In this document: positions 16,201 to 24,890 of the stretch, piece after piece
How positions within the stretch are numbered: the first letter of the stretch is position 1
Layout: each line of letters begins with the position of its first letter
Assembly: GCA_902515185.1 (NCBI GenBank)
Contig: CABXTN010000010.1
Span: forward strand, 1 to 39,174
Length of the DNA: 39,174 nt
Source of the DNA: an uncultured Pelagibacteraceae bacterium
Lineage (GTDB): Bacteria; Pseudomonadota; Alphaproteobacteria; Pelagibacterales; Pelagibacteraceae
Reading direction: 5' to 3'
Notes under the pieces: generated by a model
The model's input: only the letters and a program-made list of their open reading frames with translations
The model's database searches: none
What the model was told of the DNA's origin: nothing
Program-made: the position numbers and the translations under genes

Positions 16201-16403
16201 TACTTATTTAAGCTTTTACTTATTTCAGTTTCACAAAAAGATTTAATATCTTCAATATTTCTGTCTTTATAGATTTTTTTTTGAGCAATTATACAAGCTT
16301 TCATAGATTTGCTTAGACTAAAAGACCCATATTCTATTCTAGAAACATAAAGCATTATAAATGCTATTATTAAAAATAATATGTAGTACAAATTTTTTTT
16401 CAT
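16200..16403 (-). CDS. Small single-pass membrane protein inside the MTA operon
   Basis: A 67-residue protein I do not recognise. MKKNLYYILFLIIAFIMLYV is a signal anchor, followed by a basic/polar outer part with two Cys (CIIAQKK and FCETEIS), possibly disulfide-bonded in the periplasm. It looks real because its start overlaps the mtnA stop by four bases (ATGA) and its stop overlaps the aldolase start by one base, so it is translationally coupled on both sides. Function unknown. Confidence 0.68.
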   Translation of the reverse strand: MKKNLYYILFLIIAFIMLYVSRIEYGSFSLSKSMKACIIAQKKIYKDRNIEDIKSFCETEISKSLNK

Positions 16404-17470
16404 TTAAACAATTTTTTTAAACCATTTTCAGATGCTTCACAAATTCCTTTTTCAGTAATTAGCTTAGTAACATATTTTGCTGGCGTAATATCAAAAGCTA
16501 AATTGACGGATTTACTTTTCTTGGGATATATCTGAACCTTAATGATATTTCCATTTTCGTCTAGACCTTCTATTTTCGATAGTTCATCAGAGTTTCTTTT
16601 TTCAATTGGTATATCTTTTGAGCTTTTAGTTTCCCAATCAATTGTTGAACTTGGTAAAGCAACATAAAATGGTATATTATTATCTTTTGCGGCCAGAGCC
16701 TTTAAGTAAGTTCCTACTTTATTACAAACATCACCGTTAGCTAATGTTCTATCTGTACCAACTATACACATATCAACTTCACCTCTATTCATTAATATAC
16801 CGCCTGTATTATCTGCTATGATTGTATTTTTGATTTCCTCCTCATTAAGCTCGTAAGAAGTTAAATTTGCTCCTTGATTCCTAGGTCTTGTTTCATCTAC
16901 CCATACATGGATTGGAATTCCTTTTTTATGAGCATGATAAATTGGTGAAGTTGCAGTACCCCAATTTATTGTTGCTAACCATCCTGCATTGCAATGAGTT
17001 AAAATATTTACTGGTTTCTTTTTTTTATTATAAATTTCTTCAATAATTTTCAATCCATGCAAGCCGATATTTTTACAAAAGTTAATGTCTTCCTCACATA
17101 TTTTTTTTGCCTCACTCAATGCTATTTCTAAAATTTTATCACTGTTAATTCCTGATAATTTCTTCATCATTCTATCAATTGCCCACTTTAAATTAATTGC
17201 TGTTGGTCTAGAATTTATTAGCCCCTCTGCAGATTTTTTTAAAAAAGTTTGATCATTACTTTCTAAAATAGCTAATACAATACCATATGCAGCAGTGGCC
17301 CCAATTAAAGGAGCGCCCCTAACTTCCATTAATTTGATTGAATTAATTGCATCTTTAACTGTTTTTAGATCTTTAATAATAAATTTATGAGGTAATTTAG
17401 TCTGATCAATTATTTTCACACAATCGTTTTCAAACCAAATTGTTTTATAATCTTTACCTTCTATTTTCAT
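16400..17470 (-). CDS. mtnA: S-methyl-5-thioribose-1-phosphate isomerase
   Basis: A 356-residue enzyme of the MtnA/eIF2B-alpha family that turns methylthioribose-1-phosphate into methylthioribulose-1-phosphate. RGAPLIGATAAYG (51-63), LTHCNAGWLATINWGTATSP with Cys160, and IVGTDRTLANGDVCNKVGTY with Asp240 are present. Cys160 and Asp240 match the catalytic pair of the Bacillus enzyme in both identity and number, setting it apart from eIF2B-like paralogues. It overlaps the GFA-like gene upstream by one base and the small membrane gene downstream by four. Confidence 0.96.
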   Translation of the reverse strand: MKIEGKDYKTIWFENDCVKIIDQTKLPHKFIIKDLKTVKDAINSIKLMEVRGAPLIGATAAYGIVLAILESNDQTFLKKSAEGLINSRPTAINLKWAIDRMMKKLSGINSDKILEIALSEAKKICEEDINFCKNIGLHGLKIIEEIYNKKKKPVNILTHCNAGWLATINWGTATSPIYHAHKKGIPIHVWVDETRPRNQGANLTSYELNEEEIKNTIIADNTGGILMNRGEVDMCIVGTDRTLANGDVCNKVGTYLKALAAKDNNIPFYVALPSSTIDWETKSSKDIPIEKRNSDELSKIEGLDENGNIIKVQIYPKKSKSVNLAFDITPAKYVTKLITEKGICEASENGLKKLFK

Positions 17471-17910
17471 TATTTAATTCTATTTAAACTTTCAGTTGGC
17501 CAAATTTTTTCTCTATCATACATTTTGTCATAGCAAATTGATTTATCAGATATTTCAATCCAAGGATCTTTATCTTTTACAAAAATATGAGCTTGTGGTT
17601 GTATAGGATTATTTAGCGTTTGTGATCTCACAGCAACTCTACCGGTTGATATATTGTATCTACAAAAAACGTATACGCCGCAAATTATACAAAAATATGC
17701 ATTTACACCCTTTCCACTCCCAGTCGGGAGTTCAATTGACGCAATATCTCCCTCGACCTCCAAATCTTTCTCAAGAACCATTGTGTGTATTACGAAAGAA
17801 GAGCCTGTAGATTTTTTACAATCCTTACAATGACAAGCTTGAGTAAATAATGGATTGTTTTTTATTGTATACTTAACATTATTACACCCACAACTTCCTT
17901 TTAAATTCAT
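17470..17910 (-). CDS. GFA family (Mss4-like) zinc protein
   Basis: A 146-residue protein of the glutathione-dependent formaldehyde-activating (GFA) family. Zinc ligands appear as GSCGCNNVKY (start), QACHCKDCKKSTGSSF (about 25-40) and AYFCIICGVYVF (about 71-82). Many members have no proven formaldehyde activity. Its start overlaps the mtnP stop by four bases and its stop overlaps the mtnA start by one, so it belongs to the methylthioadenosine operon. A role in handling an aldehyde-thiol adduct from that pathway is only a guess. Confidence 0.82.
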   Translation of the reverse strand: MNLKGSCGCNNVKYTIKNNPLFTQACHCKDCKKSTGSSFVIHTMVLEKDLEVEGDIASIELPTGSGKGVNAYFCIICGVYVFCRYNISTGRVAVRSQTLNNPIQPQAHIFVKDKDPWIEISDKSICYDKMYDREKIWPTESLNRIK

Positions 17911-18776
17911 TTATTTAAAACTCTCCCAGCTACTGTTTTGAGCTTATCTTTGGTTTTTTTTGTTCTTTTCTCCGGAGCTGTAATGATTGCTACATCTAAA
18001 CAATTATTTGTTGGATCCTTTGGATCTATATGACTTTCAAAATTATCAATTAAATTTTTAATCATGCTTTTAGCTTTCGAAGCATTGCCTAAAAGAACTT
18101 TAATAACTTGTTGAACATCAACATTTTCATGATCTGGATGCCAACAATCATAATCAGTTACCATAGAAACAGATGCATATCTAATTTCAGCTTCTCGAGC
18201 TAATTTTGCCTCTGGCATATTGGTCATACCAATTACATCGGCTTTCCAAGACCTATATAAATTGGATTCTGCTAAAGTTGAAAACTGAGGACCTTCCATG
18301 ACAACATATGTTCCACCTTTTTGATAACTAATTTTTTCTTTTTTAATTGCCTCTTCACAAGCATTCATTAATCCATTAGATGTAGGATGAGCCATTGACA
18401 CGTGGGCAACTATTTCATCATCAAAAAAAGTTTTATTTCTAGAAAAAGTTCTATCAATAAATTGATCCACAATTACAAACTTTCCAGGTGGTAAATTCTC
18501 TTTTAATGAACCAACTGCAGAAATAGATATTATATCTGTAACACCACACTGCTTTAATGCATCAATATTTGCCCTAAAATTTATTTTAGATGGTGAAATA
18601 AAGTGTCCTTTACCATGTCTTGGTAAAAAAAGAACTTCTTTTCCATTAAAATTAGTTTTTAATATTTTATCGGATGGTGAACCCCATGGAGTTTTTATGT
18701 TTAAAAATTCACGATCTTTAAACTCCTCAACGTCATAAAGACCACTGCCTCCGATAATTGCTAATTTATTTGTCAT
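17907..18776 (-). CDS. mtnP: S-methyl-5'-thioadenosine phosphorylase
   Basis: A 289-residue enzyme of the PNP/MTAP family 2. LAIIGGSGLYDVE (phosphate loop), PRHGKGHFISPSKINFRANI, ISAVGSLKENLPPG, VVMEGPQFSTLAESN, and GMTNMPEAKLAREAEIRYA are the MTAP signatures, and Asp in MVTDYDCW favours 6-aminopurines. It cleaves methylthioadenosine with phosphate to adenine and methylthioribose-1-phosphate. It is the first gene of the operon running down to speD/speE, and it is divergent from apt, which uses the adenine it releases (40-bp spacer). Confidence 0.95.
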   Translation of the reverse strand: MTNKLAIIGGSGLYDVEEFKDREFLNIKTPWGSPSDKILKTNFNGKEVLFLPRHGKGHFISPSKINFRANIDALKQCGVTDIISISAVGSLKENLPPGKFVIVDQFIDRTFSRNKTFFDDEIVAHVSMAHPTSNGLMNACEEAIKKEKISYQKGGTYVVMEGPQFSTLAESNLYRSWKADVIGMTNMPEAKLAREAEIRYASVSMVTDYDCWHPDHENVDVQQVIKVLLGNASKAKSMIKNLIDNFESHIDPKDPTNNCLDVAIITAPEKRTKKTKDKLKTVAGRVLNK

Positions 18777-18798
18777 ATCTTTTAAAATGATTTATTTA

Positions 18799-18806
18799 TT
18801 TATAAC
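18799..18806. promoter_or_regulatory. Overlapping -10 elements for mtnP operon and apt
   Basis: In the 40-bp spacer a plus-strand TATAAC (18801-18806) lies ten bases before the apt ATG. A minus-strand TATAAA (complement of 18799-18804) lies 22 bases before the mtnP ATG, which is preceded by an AAAAGA ribosome-site-like run. The two elements overlap, so polymerase could serve only one direction at a time. Inferred from consensus only. Confidence 0.32.
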
Positions 18807-18816
18807 TTAAAATTTT

Positions 18817-19344
18817 ATGAATTTAAAAGATTATATTAGATCAGTCCCAGATTATCCAAAAAAAGGAATATTGTTTAGAGATATTACAACACTTATTAAA
18901 GATGAAAATGCTTTTATAAAAACAATAGATGAAATAATTGCAAAATCAAAAAAATTCAAAGTTGATAAAATAGCAGCTGTAGAGTCCAGAGGTTTTGTTT
19001 TTGCTGCTGCTGTTTCATATATGTTGAAAAAACCTTTTATAATGCTTAGAAAAAAAAATAAGCTTCCTGCGGAAACTTATTCGACTAACTTTGATTTGGA
19101 ATATGGCTCTGCTACAATTGAAGTACATAAAGATTCTATTGAAAAAGGTGATTCTGTATTAATCATAGATGATTTGATTGCAACTGGTGGGACCGCTAAG
19201 GCAGCTGCAAAACTAGTAGAAATTTCTGGTGGAATTGTGTCTGGTTATATATTTGTTATCAATCTTTTTGACTTAGGGGGGTGCGATAATTTAATTAAAG
19301 CAGGATATAAAGTAGAAAATCTAATAGAGTTTCAAGGTCATTAA
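18817..19344 (+). CDS. apt: Adenine phosphoribosyltransferase
   Basis: A 175-residue type I phosphoribosyltransferase. It begins MNLKDYIRSVPDYPKKGILF with the APT-typical FRDITTL, has AVESRGFVFAAAVSY and RKKNKLPAETY, and the PRPP loop VLIIDDLIATGGTAKAAAKL (about 115-134). It makes AMP from adenine and PRPP. Placed divergently from mtnP, it recycles the adenine set free from methylthioadenosine during spermidine synthesis. Confidence 0.96.
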   Translation: MNLKDYIRSVPDYPKKGILFRDITTLIKDENAFIKTIDEIIAKSKKFKVDKIAAVESRGFVFAAAVSYMLKKPFIMLRKKNKLPAETYSTNFDLEYGSATIEVHKDSIEKGDSVLIIDDLIATGGTAKAAAKLVEISGGIVSGYIFVINLFDLGGCDNLIKAGYKVENLIEFQGH

Positions 19345-19362
19345 AAATACCGAAATAGTGTT

Positions 19363-20637
19363 ATGAAAGTTCTTTACATAGTTCATGCAAATTCGTGGGA
19401 TGAATATTCCGGTACTCCAATTATTGTTGATCAATACGCAAAGGCAAGTTTAGAAAAAGGTTGTGAAGTTTGTATTGTTACGCCAACATTTGAAAGGATT
19501 GATTTTAAAAATCAAAAGAAAAATAGTTCTAATGATATTTTTTTTTTAAAATGGCCTGCATTAGAGCAATGGAGTTTAGAAGCATTTTCAGATAAAAAAT
19601 ATATTAACAATGAGGAAAATATAATTTCATTTAAACCTGATATAATTCATATTATTGATTGGGTTAATTTTAATCCAACAATTTTAAATGAATTAAAAAA
19701 ATTTAAAGTACCTATTATTAAACATATTTATAACTTTGAAGATTTTTGTTACTTTATTAGTCCTATTTATAAAAATAAAGACCACAGCTACTGCAATGCA
19801 CCTTTGTCTGATATTGAATGCGCGAAGTGCGTACAATCAAACTTTTTTAATAAATTAAATTTTTTTAAAAAAATAAAATATATTCTTTCCAACATGAAAA
19901 AAAAAGATTACATTTTTTTAAAAAGTAAATTTAGGCATAGGAGAAAAACAATAATTAATCATACACATAACTATTATGATCATTTAATTTTTCCATCACA
20001 ATCATTTGCTGATTTTTATTTCTCCCATTTAAGAGAAAATAAACCATATTCGGTTATATCACATGGTATAGATATATCTTCGAATTTTAAAAAAAAGAAC
20101 TATGAACAAAAAATAAAATTTATTTTTACTGGTGGTACAGATTTAAGAAAAGGATGGCCTGTTATTGAGGAAGTGTTTGATCAACTTTTAAAAATATATG
20201 AGGATAAAATTGAATTAAGAATATATGGAAATAAAAAAAAAACTGAAAAATCAAAATTGAAAAAGTTTTCATCCGTTGAGTTTTTTGATGCTTTTAATCC
20301 TAACCAAATTGATAAAATTTTATCATGGGCAGATATAGGTGTGGCACCAACATATTTTGAAACTTATTCTAGAATTGTTCGTGAATATATTAATTTTGGG
20401 ATTGTTCCTATATCTACAAATGCATTTGGTGTTTCTGAATTAATTACATCCAACAAAAATGGTATTTTAATAGACAGACCTTTTTCTAAAAATCTTTTTG
20501 ATATAGTTGAAAAGATTATTTTGGACACAAATTTTTTAAAAAAACTACAAGATGGTATAAAAAATTCAAAAATAGTATCTAAAGAAGATGAATTTACTAA
20601 AATTTTTCAGTTATATAATGACTTGATAAAGAGCTAG
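19363..20637 (+). CDS. Glycosyltransferase family 4
   Basis: A 424-residue GT-B enzyme. The N-terminal half begins VLYIVHANSWDEYSGTPIIV; the C-terminal half has IFTGGTDLRKGWPVIEEV and FETYSRIVREYINFGIVPIS, standing in for the donor-site EX7E region. A cysteine pair in DIECAKCVQ (near residue 150) is seen in a subset of GT4 enzymes. Donor and acceptor unknown. It is the first gene of the polysaccharide island, 18 bp after apt, and its TAG stop is shared (CTAG) with the convergent GT2 gene. Confidence 0.82.
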   Translation: MKVLYIVHANSWDEYSGTPIIVDQYAKASLEKGCEVCIVTPTFERIDFKNQKKNSSNDIFFLKWPALEQWSLEAFSDKKYINNEENIISFKPDIIHIIDWVNFNPTILNELKKFKVPIIKHIYNFEDFCYFISPIYKNKDHSYCNAPLSDIECAKCVQSNFFNKLNFFKKIKYILSNMKKKDYIFLKSKFRHRRKTIINHTHNYYDHLIFPSQSFADFYFSHLRENKPYSVISHGIDISSNFKKKNYEQKIKFIFTGGTDLRKGWPVIEEVFDQLLKIYEDKIELRIYGNKKKTEKSKLKKFSSVEFFDAFNPNQIDKILSWADIGVAPTYFETYSRIVREYINFGIVPISTNAFGVSELITSNKNGILIDRPFSKNLFDIVEKIILDTNFLKKLQDGIKNSKIVSKEDEFTKIFQLYNDLIKS

Positions 20638-21482
20638 TTTTTTTTTACCCTATACCAAGATTTTTTACCTAAAATTGAATTAAATATGCCTTTAATTCTC
20701 ATAAGATTATTCAATTTTTTTTCTTTATTAAATGTCAGTGTATAAAAAATAAATTTTGTAGTAGAGGAAATAAAGTTCCAAGATATTCTATATAACGCAA
20801 TTACAAACCCATAATGCTTCTTGTTATAGTAAAATTTTGACCACATCCAATGCCAATTTCTTAAGTTTTCATGAGCATTGTCTATTGAGATGCCACCTAT
20901 ATGATTAATTTTAGATTTTTTAATAACATATATAGACTCCTTTTTATTTTTTACCCTCAAACATAAATCATCGTTTTCAAGGTATAAGAAAAAATTTTCA
21001 TCAAAGAAATCTTCATTATTAAATTTTTTTAGATTAAATAGCATTGAGAATCCATCAATACTATCTACATCTAATACTCTTTCTTCTAAATTAATTTTTT
21101 TTTTCATTTTAAAATTGGGTAATTTTATATTGTCGTTGATTGGAGTAACTAGTGTGAAATCTGAAAGTTTATTGACCTCTTTTATAAGGTTATTAATTTC
21201 ATTTTTTTCAAACTTTGTATCTGGATTTAGTACATACGCATATTCAGTTTTACAAGCCTTAAGACCAATATTATTACCTGCACCCATCCCATTATTTTCT
21301 GACAAAATGACCTCAATATTGTCATATTTAAACTCTAAATCATTCTTGATTTTAATGTTATTTGAATTTTCAATTACGATTTTTTTACATTCTTTTGGAA
21401 GAGTGTCTAAACAATTTTGGACAATTGTTTCACTTTTATATGTCACTATTATAAAGGTTATGTCTTTTAAATTTAGATTCAT
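20634..21482 (-). CDS. Glycosyltransferase family 2 (rhamnosyltransferase-like)
   Basis: A 282-residue GT-A enzyme. ITFIIVTYKSETIVQNCLD opens the nucleotide-binding domain, GMGAGNNIGLKACKTEYAYV and the LNPDTKF (DxD-equivalent) loop follow, and DENFFLYLENDDLCLRVK is the catalytic/acceptor region typical of WbbL/rhamnosyltransferase-type GT2. It probably adds a deoxyhexose to the surface glycan. Stands divergent from rfbB (50-bp spacer). Confidence 0.85.
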   Translation of the reverse strand: MNLNLKDITFIIVTYKSETIVQNCLDTLPKECKKIVIENSNNIKIKNDLEFKYDNIEVILSENNGMGAGNNIGLKACKTEYAYVLNPDTKFEKNEINNLIKEVNKLSDFTLVTPINDNIKLPNFKMKKKINLEERVLDVDSIDGFSMLFNLKKFNNEDFFDENFFLYLENDDLCLRVKNKKESIYVIKKSKINHIGGISIDNAHENLRNWHWMWSKFYYNKKHYGFVIALYRISWNFISSTTKFIFYTLTFNKEKKLNNLMRIKGIFNSILGKKSWYRVKKN

Positions 21483-21494
21483 TAATAATTAAAA

Positions 21495-21521
21495 AAGTAT
21501 ACTTAAATTAACAATTATTGT
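21495..21521. promoter_or_regulatory. Paired palindromes in the GT2-rfbB divergent spacer
   Basis: AAGTATACTT (21495-21504) is a perfect 10-bp palindrome, and ACAATTATTGT (21511-21521) is an 11-bp one with a single central base. They lie in the 50-bp spacer between divergent glycan genes and could be operator half-sites or part of the promoters. In AT-rich DNA such short palindromes may be chance. Confidence 0.22.
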
Positions 21522-21532
21522 AAAAAAAAACT

Positions 21533-22555
21533 ATGAAAAAAGCTTTGGTAACTGGTGGATTGGGTTTTATTGGAAGTAATTTAGTTAAAATTCTTATATC
21601 TAAAAATTTTTATGTTATTAACGTTGATAAATTTAGTTATTCTTCAAATTTATATAATGTAAAAAATTTTTCTAATTCTAAGTTTTATAAATTTATAAAA
21701 TTAGACATAAACAATAAAAAAAAAATTTCTGAAATTTTAAAGAAATATAGACCTGATGTAGTCTTTAATTTAGCGGCAGAAACCCATGTCGATAGATCGA
21801 TAGATGGTCCTTATAATTTTATTAAAAGTAATATTCTAGGAGTTTTTAATTTACTTGAATCATTTAAAAATTATATAAAAATAAATAAAAAATCTAAACT
21901 TATTCATATATCTACTGATGAAGTCTATGGAGATGTTATTCAAGGTAGGTCCAAAGAAACAGATGCATATAAACCCAGTTCTCCATACGCTGCTTCTAAA
22001 GCCTCATCTGATCATTTAGTATACTCATATATTAGAACCTATAAAATTCCAGCTATTATAACAAATTGTTCAAATAACTATGGGCCAAGACAACATCCAG
22101 AGAAGCTAATTCCGAAATTAATATATAATATATTAAATAATAAAAGCCTACCAATTTACGGAAAAGGTTTAAACTCTAGAGAATGGATTTTTGTAGATGA
22201 TCATTGTGAAGCTTTAATTAAAATTTATTTAAAAGGAAAAAATGGGCATTTCTATAATATTGGATCTAATATAAATGTAAATAATATTAAAATTACAAAG
22301 TTACTAATTAGTATTGCTAAAAATAAAATTAAAGTTGGGAAAAAAGTTAAAATATCTTTTGTGACTGATAGACCTGGACATGACTTAAGATATGCCCTAA
22401 ATAGCAAAAAAATTATTAAAAGTATTAAATGGAAACCAAAGACATCTTTAATTAAAGGGCTTAATACTACTTTTGATTGGTATTTAAAAAATCCAGGATA
22501 TTTTTCAAATCTTAAAAAAAAAGATATAATTAAAAGATTGGGTAGTAAAAAATGA
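21533..22555 (+). CDS. rfbB: dTDP-glucose 4,6-dehydratase
   Basis: A 340-residue extended short-chain dehydrogenase. ALVTGGLGFIGSNLVKIL binds NAD, ISTDEVYGDV holds the Thr-Asp-Glu of the dehydratase, PYAASKASSDH has the Tyr-x3-Lys pair, and NNYGPRQHPEKLIP and REWIFVDDH are RmlB-specific. It converts dTDP-glucose to dTDP-4-keto-6-deoxyglucose. Its stop overlaps the rfbA start by four bases. No rfbC or rfbD is seen, so the product may go to a sugar other than rhamnose or those genes lie elsewhere. Confidence 0.94.
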   Translation: MKKALVTGGLGFIGSNLVKILISKNFYVINVDKFSYSSNLYNVKNFSNSKFYKFIKLDINNKKKISEILKKYRPDVVFNLAAETHVDRSIDGPYNFIKSNILGVFNLLESFKNYIKINKKSKLIHISTDEVYGDVIQGRSKETDAYKPSSPYAASKASSDHLVYSYIRTYKIPAIITNCSNNYGPRQHPEKLIPKLIYNILNNKSLPIYGKGLNSREWIFVDDHCEALIKIYLKGKNGHFYNIGSNINVNNIKITKLLISIAKNKIKVGKKVKISFVTDRPGHDLRYALNSKKIIKSIKWKPKTSLIKGLNTTFDWYLKNPGYFSNLKKKDIIKRLGSKK

Positions 22556-23418
22556 TTAAAAAAGGAATTATATTATCAGGCGGGATGGGAACTAGAATGA
22601 GTCCCTTAACTAAAGCTGTTAACAAGCAGTTATTACCAATATATGATAAACCTTTAATTTTTTATCCATTATCTATTTTAATGTTATCTAACATTAAAGA
22701 TATCTTAATAATTGTAAATAAAGGTCAATTAAACCAGTATAAAAAAATACTTCCAAATGGAAAAAATTTTGGAATTAAAATTACATACCTAGAACAATCA
22801 TCTCCACGAGGACTTCCAGATGCATTTATTATTGGAGAAAAATTTATTAATGGAGAAAACGTAGCTCTAATCCTAGGAGATAATTTTTTTTATGGACAAA
22901 ATTTGACTAGTCAACTTCAAAAAAATACAAAGTTAAATAAAGGTGCAAAAATAATATTACATAGAGTAAGAAAACCTGAAAACTATGGTGTTGCAAAATT
23001 AAATAATAAAAAAAAAGTTATAGCAATCAAAGAAAAGCCAAAAAAATTTGTCTCTGATCTAGCTGTAACAGGTTTATATTTTTTTGATAAGAATGTTGTG
23101 AACTATGCAAAAAAATTAAAACCTTCAAAAAGAGGTGAGTTGGAAATTGTTGATTTAATTAATCTATATAAAAAAAAAGGTCATTTATCTGCAGATTTAA
23201 TAGGAAGAGGTGGAGCTTGGCTTGACACTGGATCTATTGAAGATTTTTATAAAACAAGTGCATTTGTATCAGCAATTGAGAATAGACAAGGTTTTAAAAT
23301 TGCTTGTTTAGAAGAAATAGCACTTAACAGTAAATGGATTAAAAAAAATAACATTTTAGACGCTATAAAATTTTATGGTAATTGTGAATACTCAAATTAC
23401 CTTAAAAAATTATTATGA
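22552..23418 (+). CDS. rfbA: Glucose-1-phosphate thymidylyltransferase
   Basis: A 288-residue nucleotidyltransferase. GIILSGGMGTRMSPLTKAVN and KQLLPIYDKPLIFYPLS form the dTTP site, YLEQSSPRGLPDAFIIGE and LILGDNFFYG are RmlA signatures, and RGGAWLDTGSIEDFYKTS lies near the end. It makes dTDP-glucose, the substrate of RfbB, and is coupled to it by an ATGA overlap. Length matches RmlA. Confidence 0.95.
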   Translation: MIKKGIILSGGMGTRMSPLTKAVNKQLLPIYDKPLIFYPLSILMLSNIKDILIIVNKGQLNQYKKILPNGKNFGIKITYLEQSSPRGLPDAFIIGEKFINGENVALILGDNFFYGQNLTSQLQKNTKLNKGAKIILHRVRKPENYGVAKLNNKKKVIAIKEKPKKFVSDLAVTGLYFFDKNVVNYAKKLKPSKRGELEIVDLINLYKKKGHLSADLIGRGGAWLDTGSIEDFYKTSAFVSAIENRQGFKIACLEEIALNSKWIKKNNILDAIKFYGNCEYSNYLKKLL

Positions 23419-24890
23419 TAAATCCACTTTCGGATAGCAAAAATAAAAAAATATTTTTAGTTTTAGTAACTTTAGCCTTTGGCTTTTTATTTAGAGGTTA
23501 TAATATTAATTTTGAAGATTTCACAACTGATGAAATTTTTGCATTCTGGACATCTGAATCGAATATATCATTTAAAGAAACTTTAATTAGAACTTTAAGT
23601 TCAAACTTTAATTGTTTATTTGATTTTTTTTTAAAATGGTTTCACACTATATTTGGGTATGATGTACACATATCTATATATTATCCTTTAATATTAAGTT
23701 TTACCTCTCTAGTTTTTTTTTATTTTTTCTTAAAAAAAAATACTTCATATGGTTCTTCTGTATTTGGCCTTTTTTTACTAAGTATCAATATTTTTCATAT
23801 TAAGTATTCTATCGAATTAAGATCTTATATTTTAACCTTTTTGTTAACTACAATTTTTTTTTTACTTAATTTCAATAATAAGAAACTAATAAATCCTAAT
23901 TGGATACGACTTGTAGGCATTATATTAATTTCTATTTTAATGGTATTAAGCCACTCTTTTACGTTACTAATTTTTTTATCATTTATAATCTATAAATCGA
24001 TTGTTTGTTTAGCAAACAAGAAAGTAAATTTTAGAGATGTAATTTTAATATCTAGTTTAATAATTATAAGTTTATCTTATCTTTTTATTTATCTTCCAAT
24101 AAATATTTCCTTTATAGGATCAGATTTTTTTATGAATAAAAGTATTTCACCCCACTGGTTTCAACAAGTGAAGCTAAGTTTTTATACTAATTATTTTTTT
24201 TCACACTTTTTTGGATCTCGCATTTTGGGATTAATCTATTTATTAATATTTTTATATTTAATTATAAAATTTAGGAAAGAAATTATTTTCAATCATGATT
24301 TGTATTTATTTTTCATAATCATGTTATTTATTTCTTATTCTATACCAGTAATTTATGGATATTTATTAACGCCTGTATTGCAAAGCAGATATATTTTTTT
24401 TGTCTTGGTACCTATAATTGCTTTAATCTCAAATTTTATATTTGAACATAAAAATAATAATATTAAAAATTTTTTAATAATACTGATAATTATTCCAACT
24501 TTGACTAATCATATTATTTATGAAAATTCATTTAAACAACTATACACTGAAATTGATCCTGCTAAACCTCAAATAAGAGAGAGTATAAAAATCATAAATA
24601 AATCGGATGAAAAGTTCTTTACGATTAAAAATAATAATGCATTAGAACCAAATACTTATAAAGCATACGTAAATTATATAAAAAAATATGCTGAAAAGTT
24701 AAATTTTGAGATTCAATACTTTGATTATCAAAATATTAAAATAAAACCTGAAAGTTTTTGGATAATTCAAATTAAAGATAACTATAAACTAAAATTTGTA
24801 ATAGACGATGATTTTCAAAACTATGAAATCATTGATGAGATTTACCTTAACAGTGTAGAAATAAGACTATTAAAATCAAGTTCTAGTTAA
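23415..24890 (+). CDS. GT39/GT83-like membrane glycosyltransferase
   Basis: A 491-residue protein with about 10-12 hydrophobic helices. After the first helix, FEDFTTDEIFAFWTSESN carries the acidic pair placed like the catalytic Asp/Glu of ArnT, protein mannosyltransferases and related GT-C enzymes. HIKYSIELRSYIL matches the second loop of that fold. The C-terminal 90 residues are soluble. It likely moves a sugar from a polyprenyl-phosphate donor on the periplasmic side; a dolichyl-phosphate-mannose-synthase-like GT2, which could make such a donor, faces it across an 8-base stop overlap. Confidence 0.75.
   Translation: MINPLSDSKNKKIFLVLVTLAFGFLFRGYNINFEDFTTDEIFAFWTSESNISFKETLIRTLSSNFNCLFDFFLKWFHTIFGYDVHISIYYPLILSFTSLVFFYFFLKKNTSYGSSVFGLFLLSINIFHIKYSIELRSYILTFLLTTIFFLLNFNNKKLINPNWIRLVGIILISILMVLSHSFTLLIFLSFIIYKSIVCLANKKVNFRDVILISSLIIISLSYLFIYLPINISFIGSDFFMNKSISPHWFQQVKLSFYTNYFFSHFFGSRILGLIYLLIFLYLIIKFRKEIIFNHDLYLFFIIMLFISYSIPVIYGYLLTPVLQSRYIFFVLVPIIALISNFIFEHKNNNIKNFLIILIIIPTLTNHIIYENSFKQLYTEIDPAKPQIRESIKIINKSDEKFFTIKNNNALEPNTYKAYVNYIKKYAEKLNFEIQYFDYQNIKIKPESFWIIQIKDNYKLKFVIDDDFQNYEIIDEIYLNSVEIRLLKSSSS

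Noticed and set aside
21115-21492. Plus-strand 125-codon open frame
   Set aside because: Antisense to the GT2 gene with convincing GT-A motifs; hydrophobic content comes from AT-rich complement codons.
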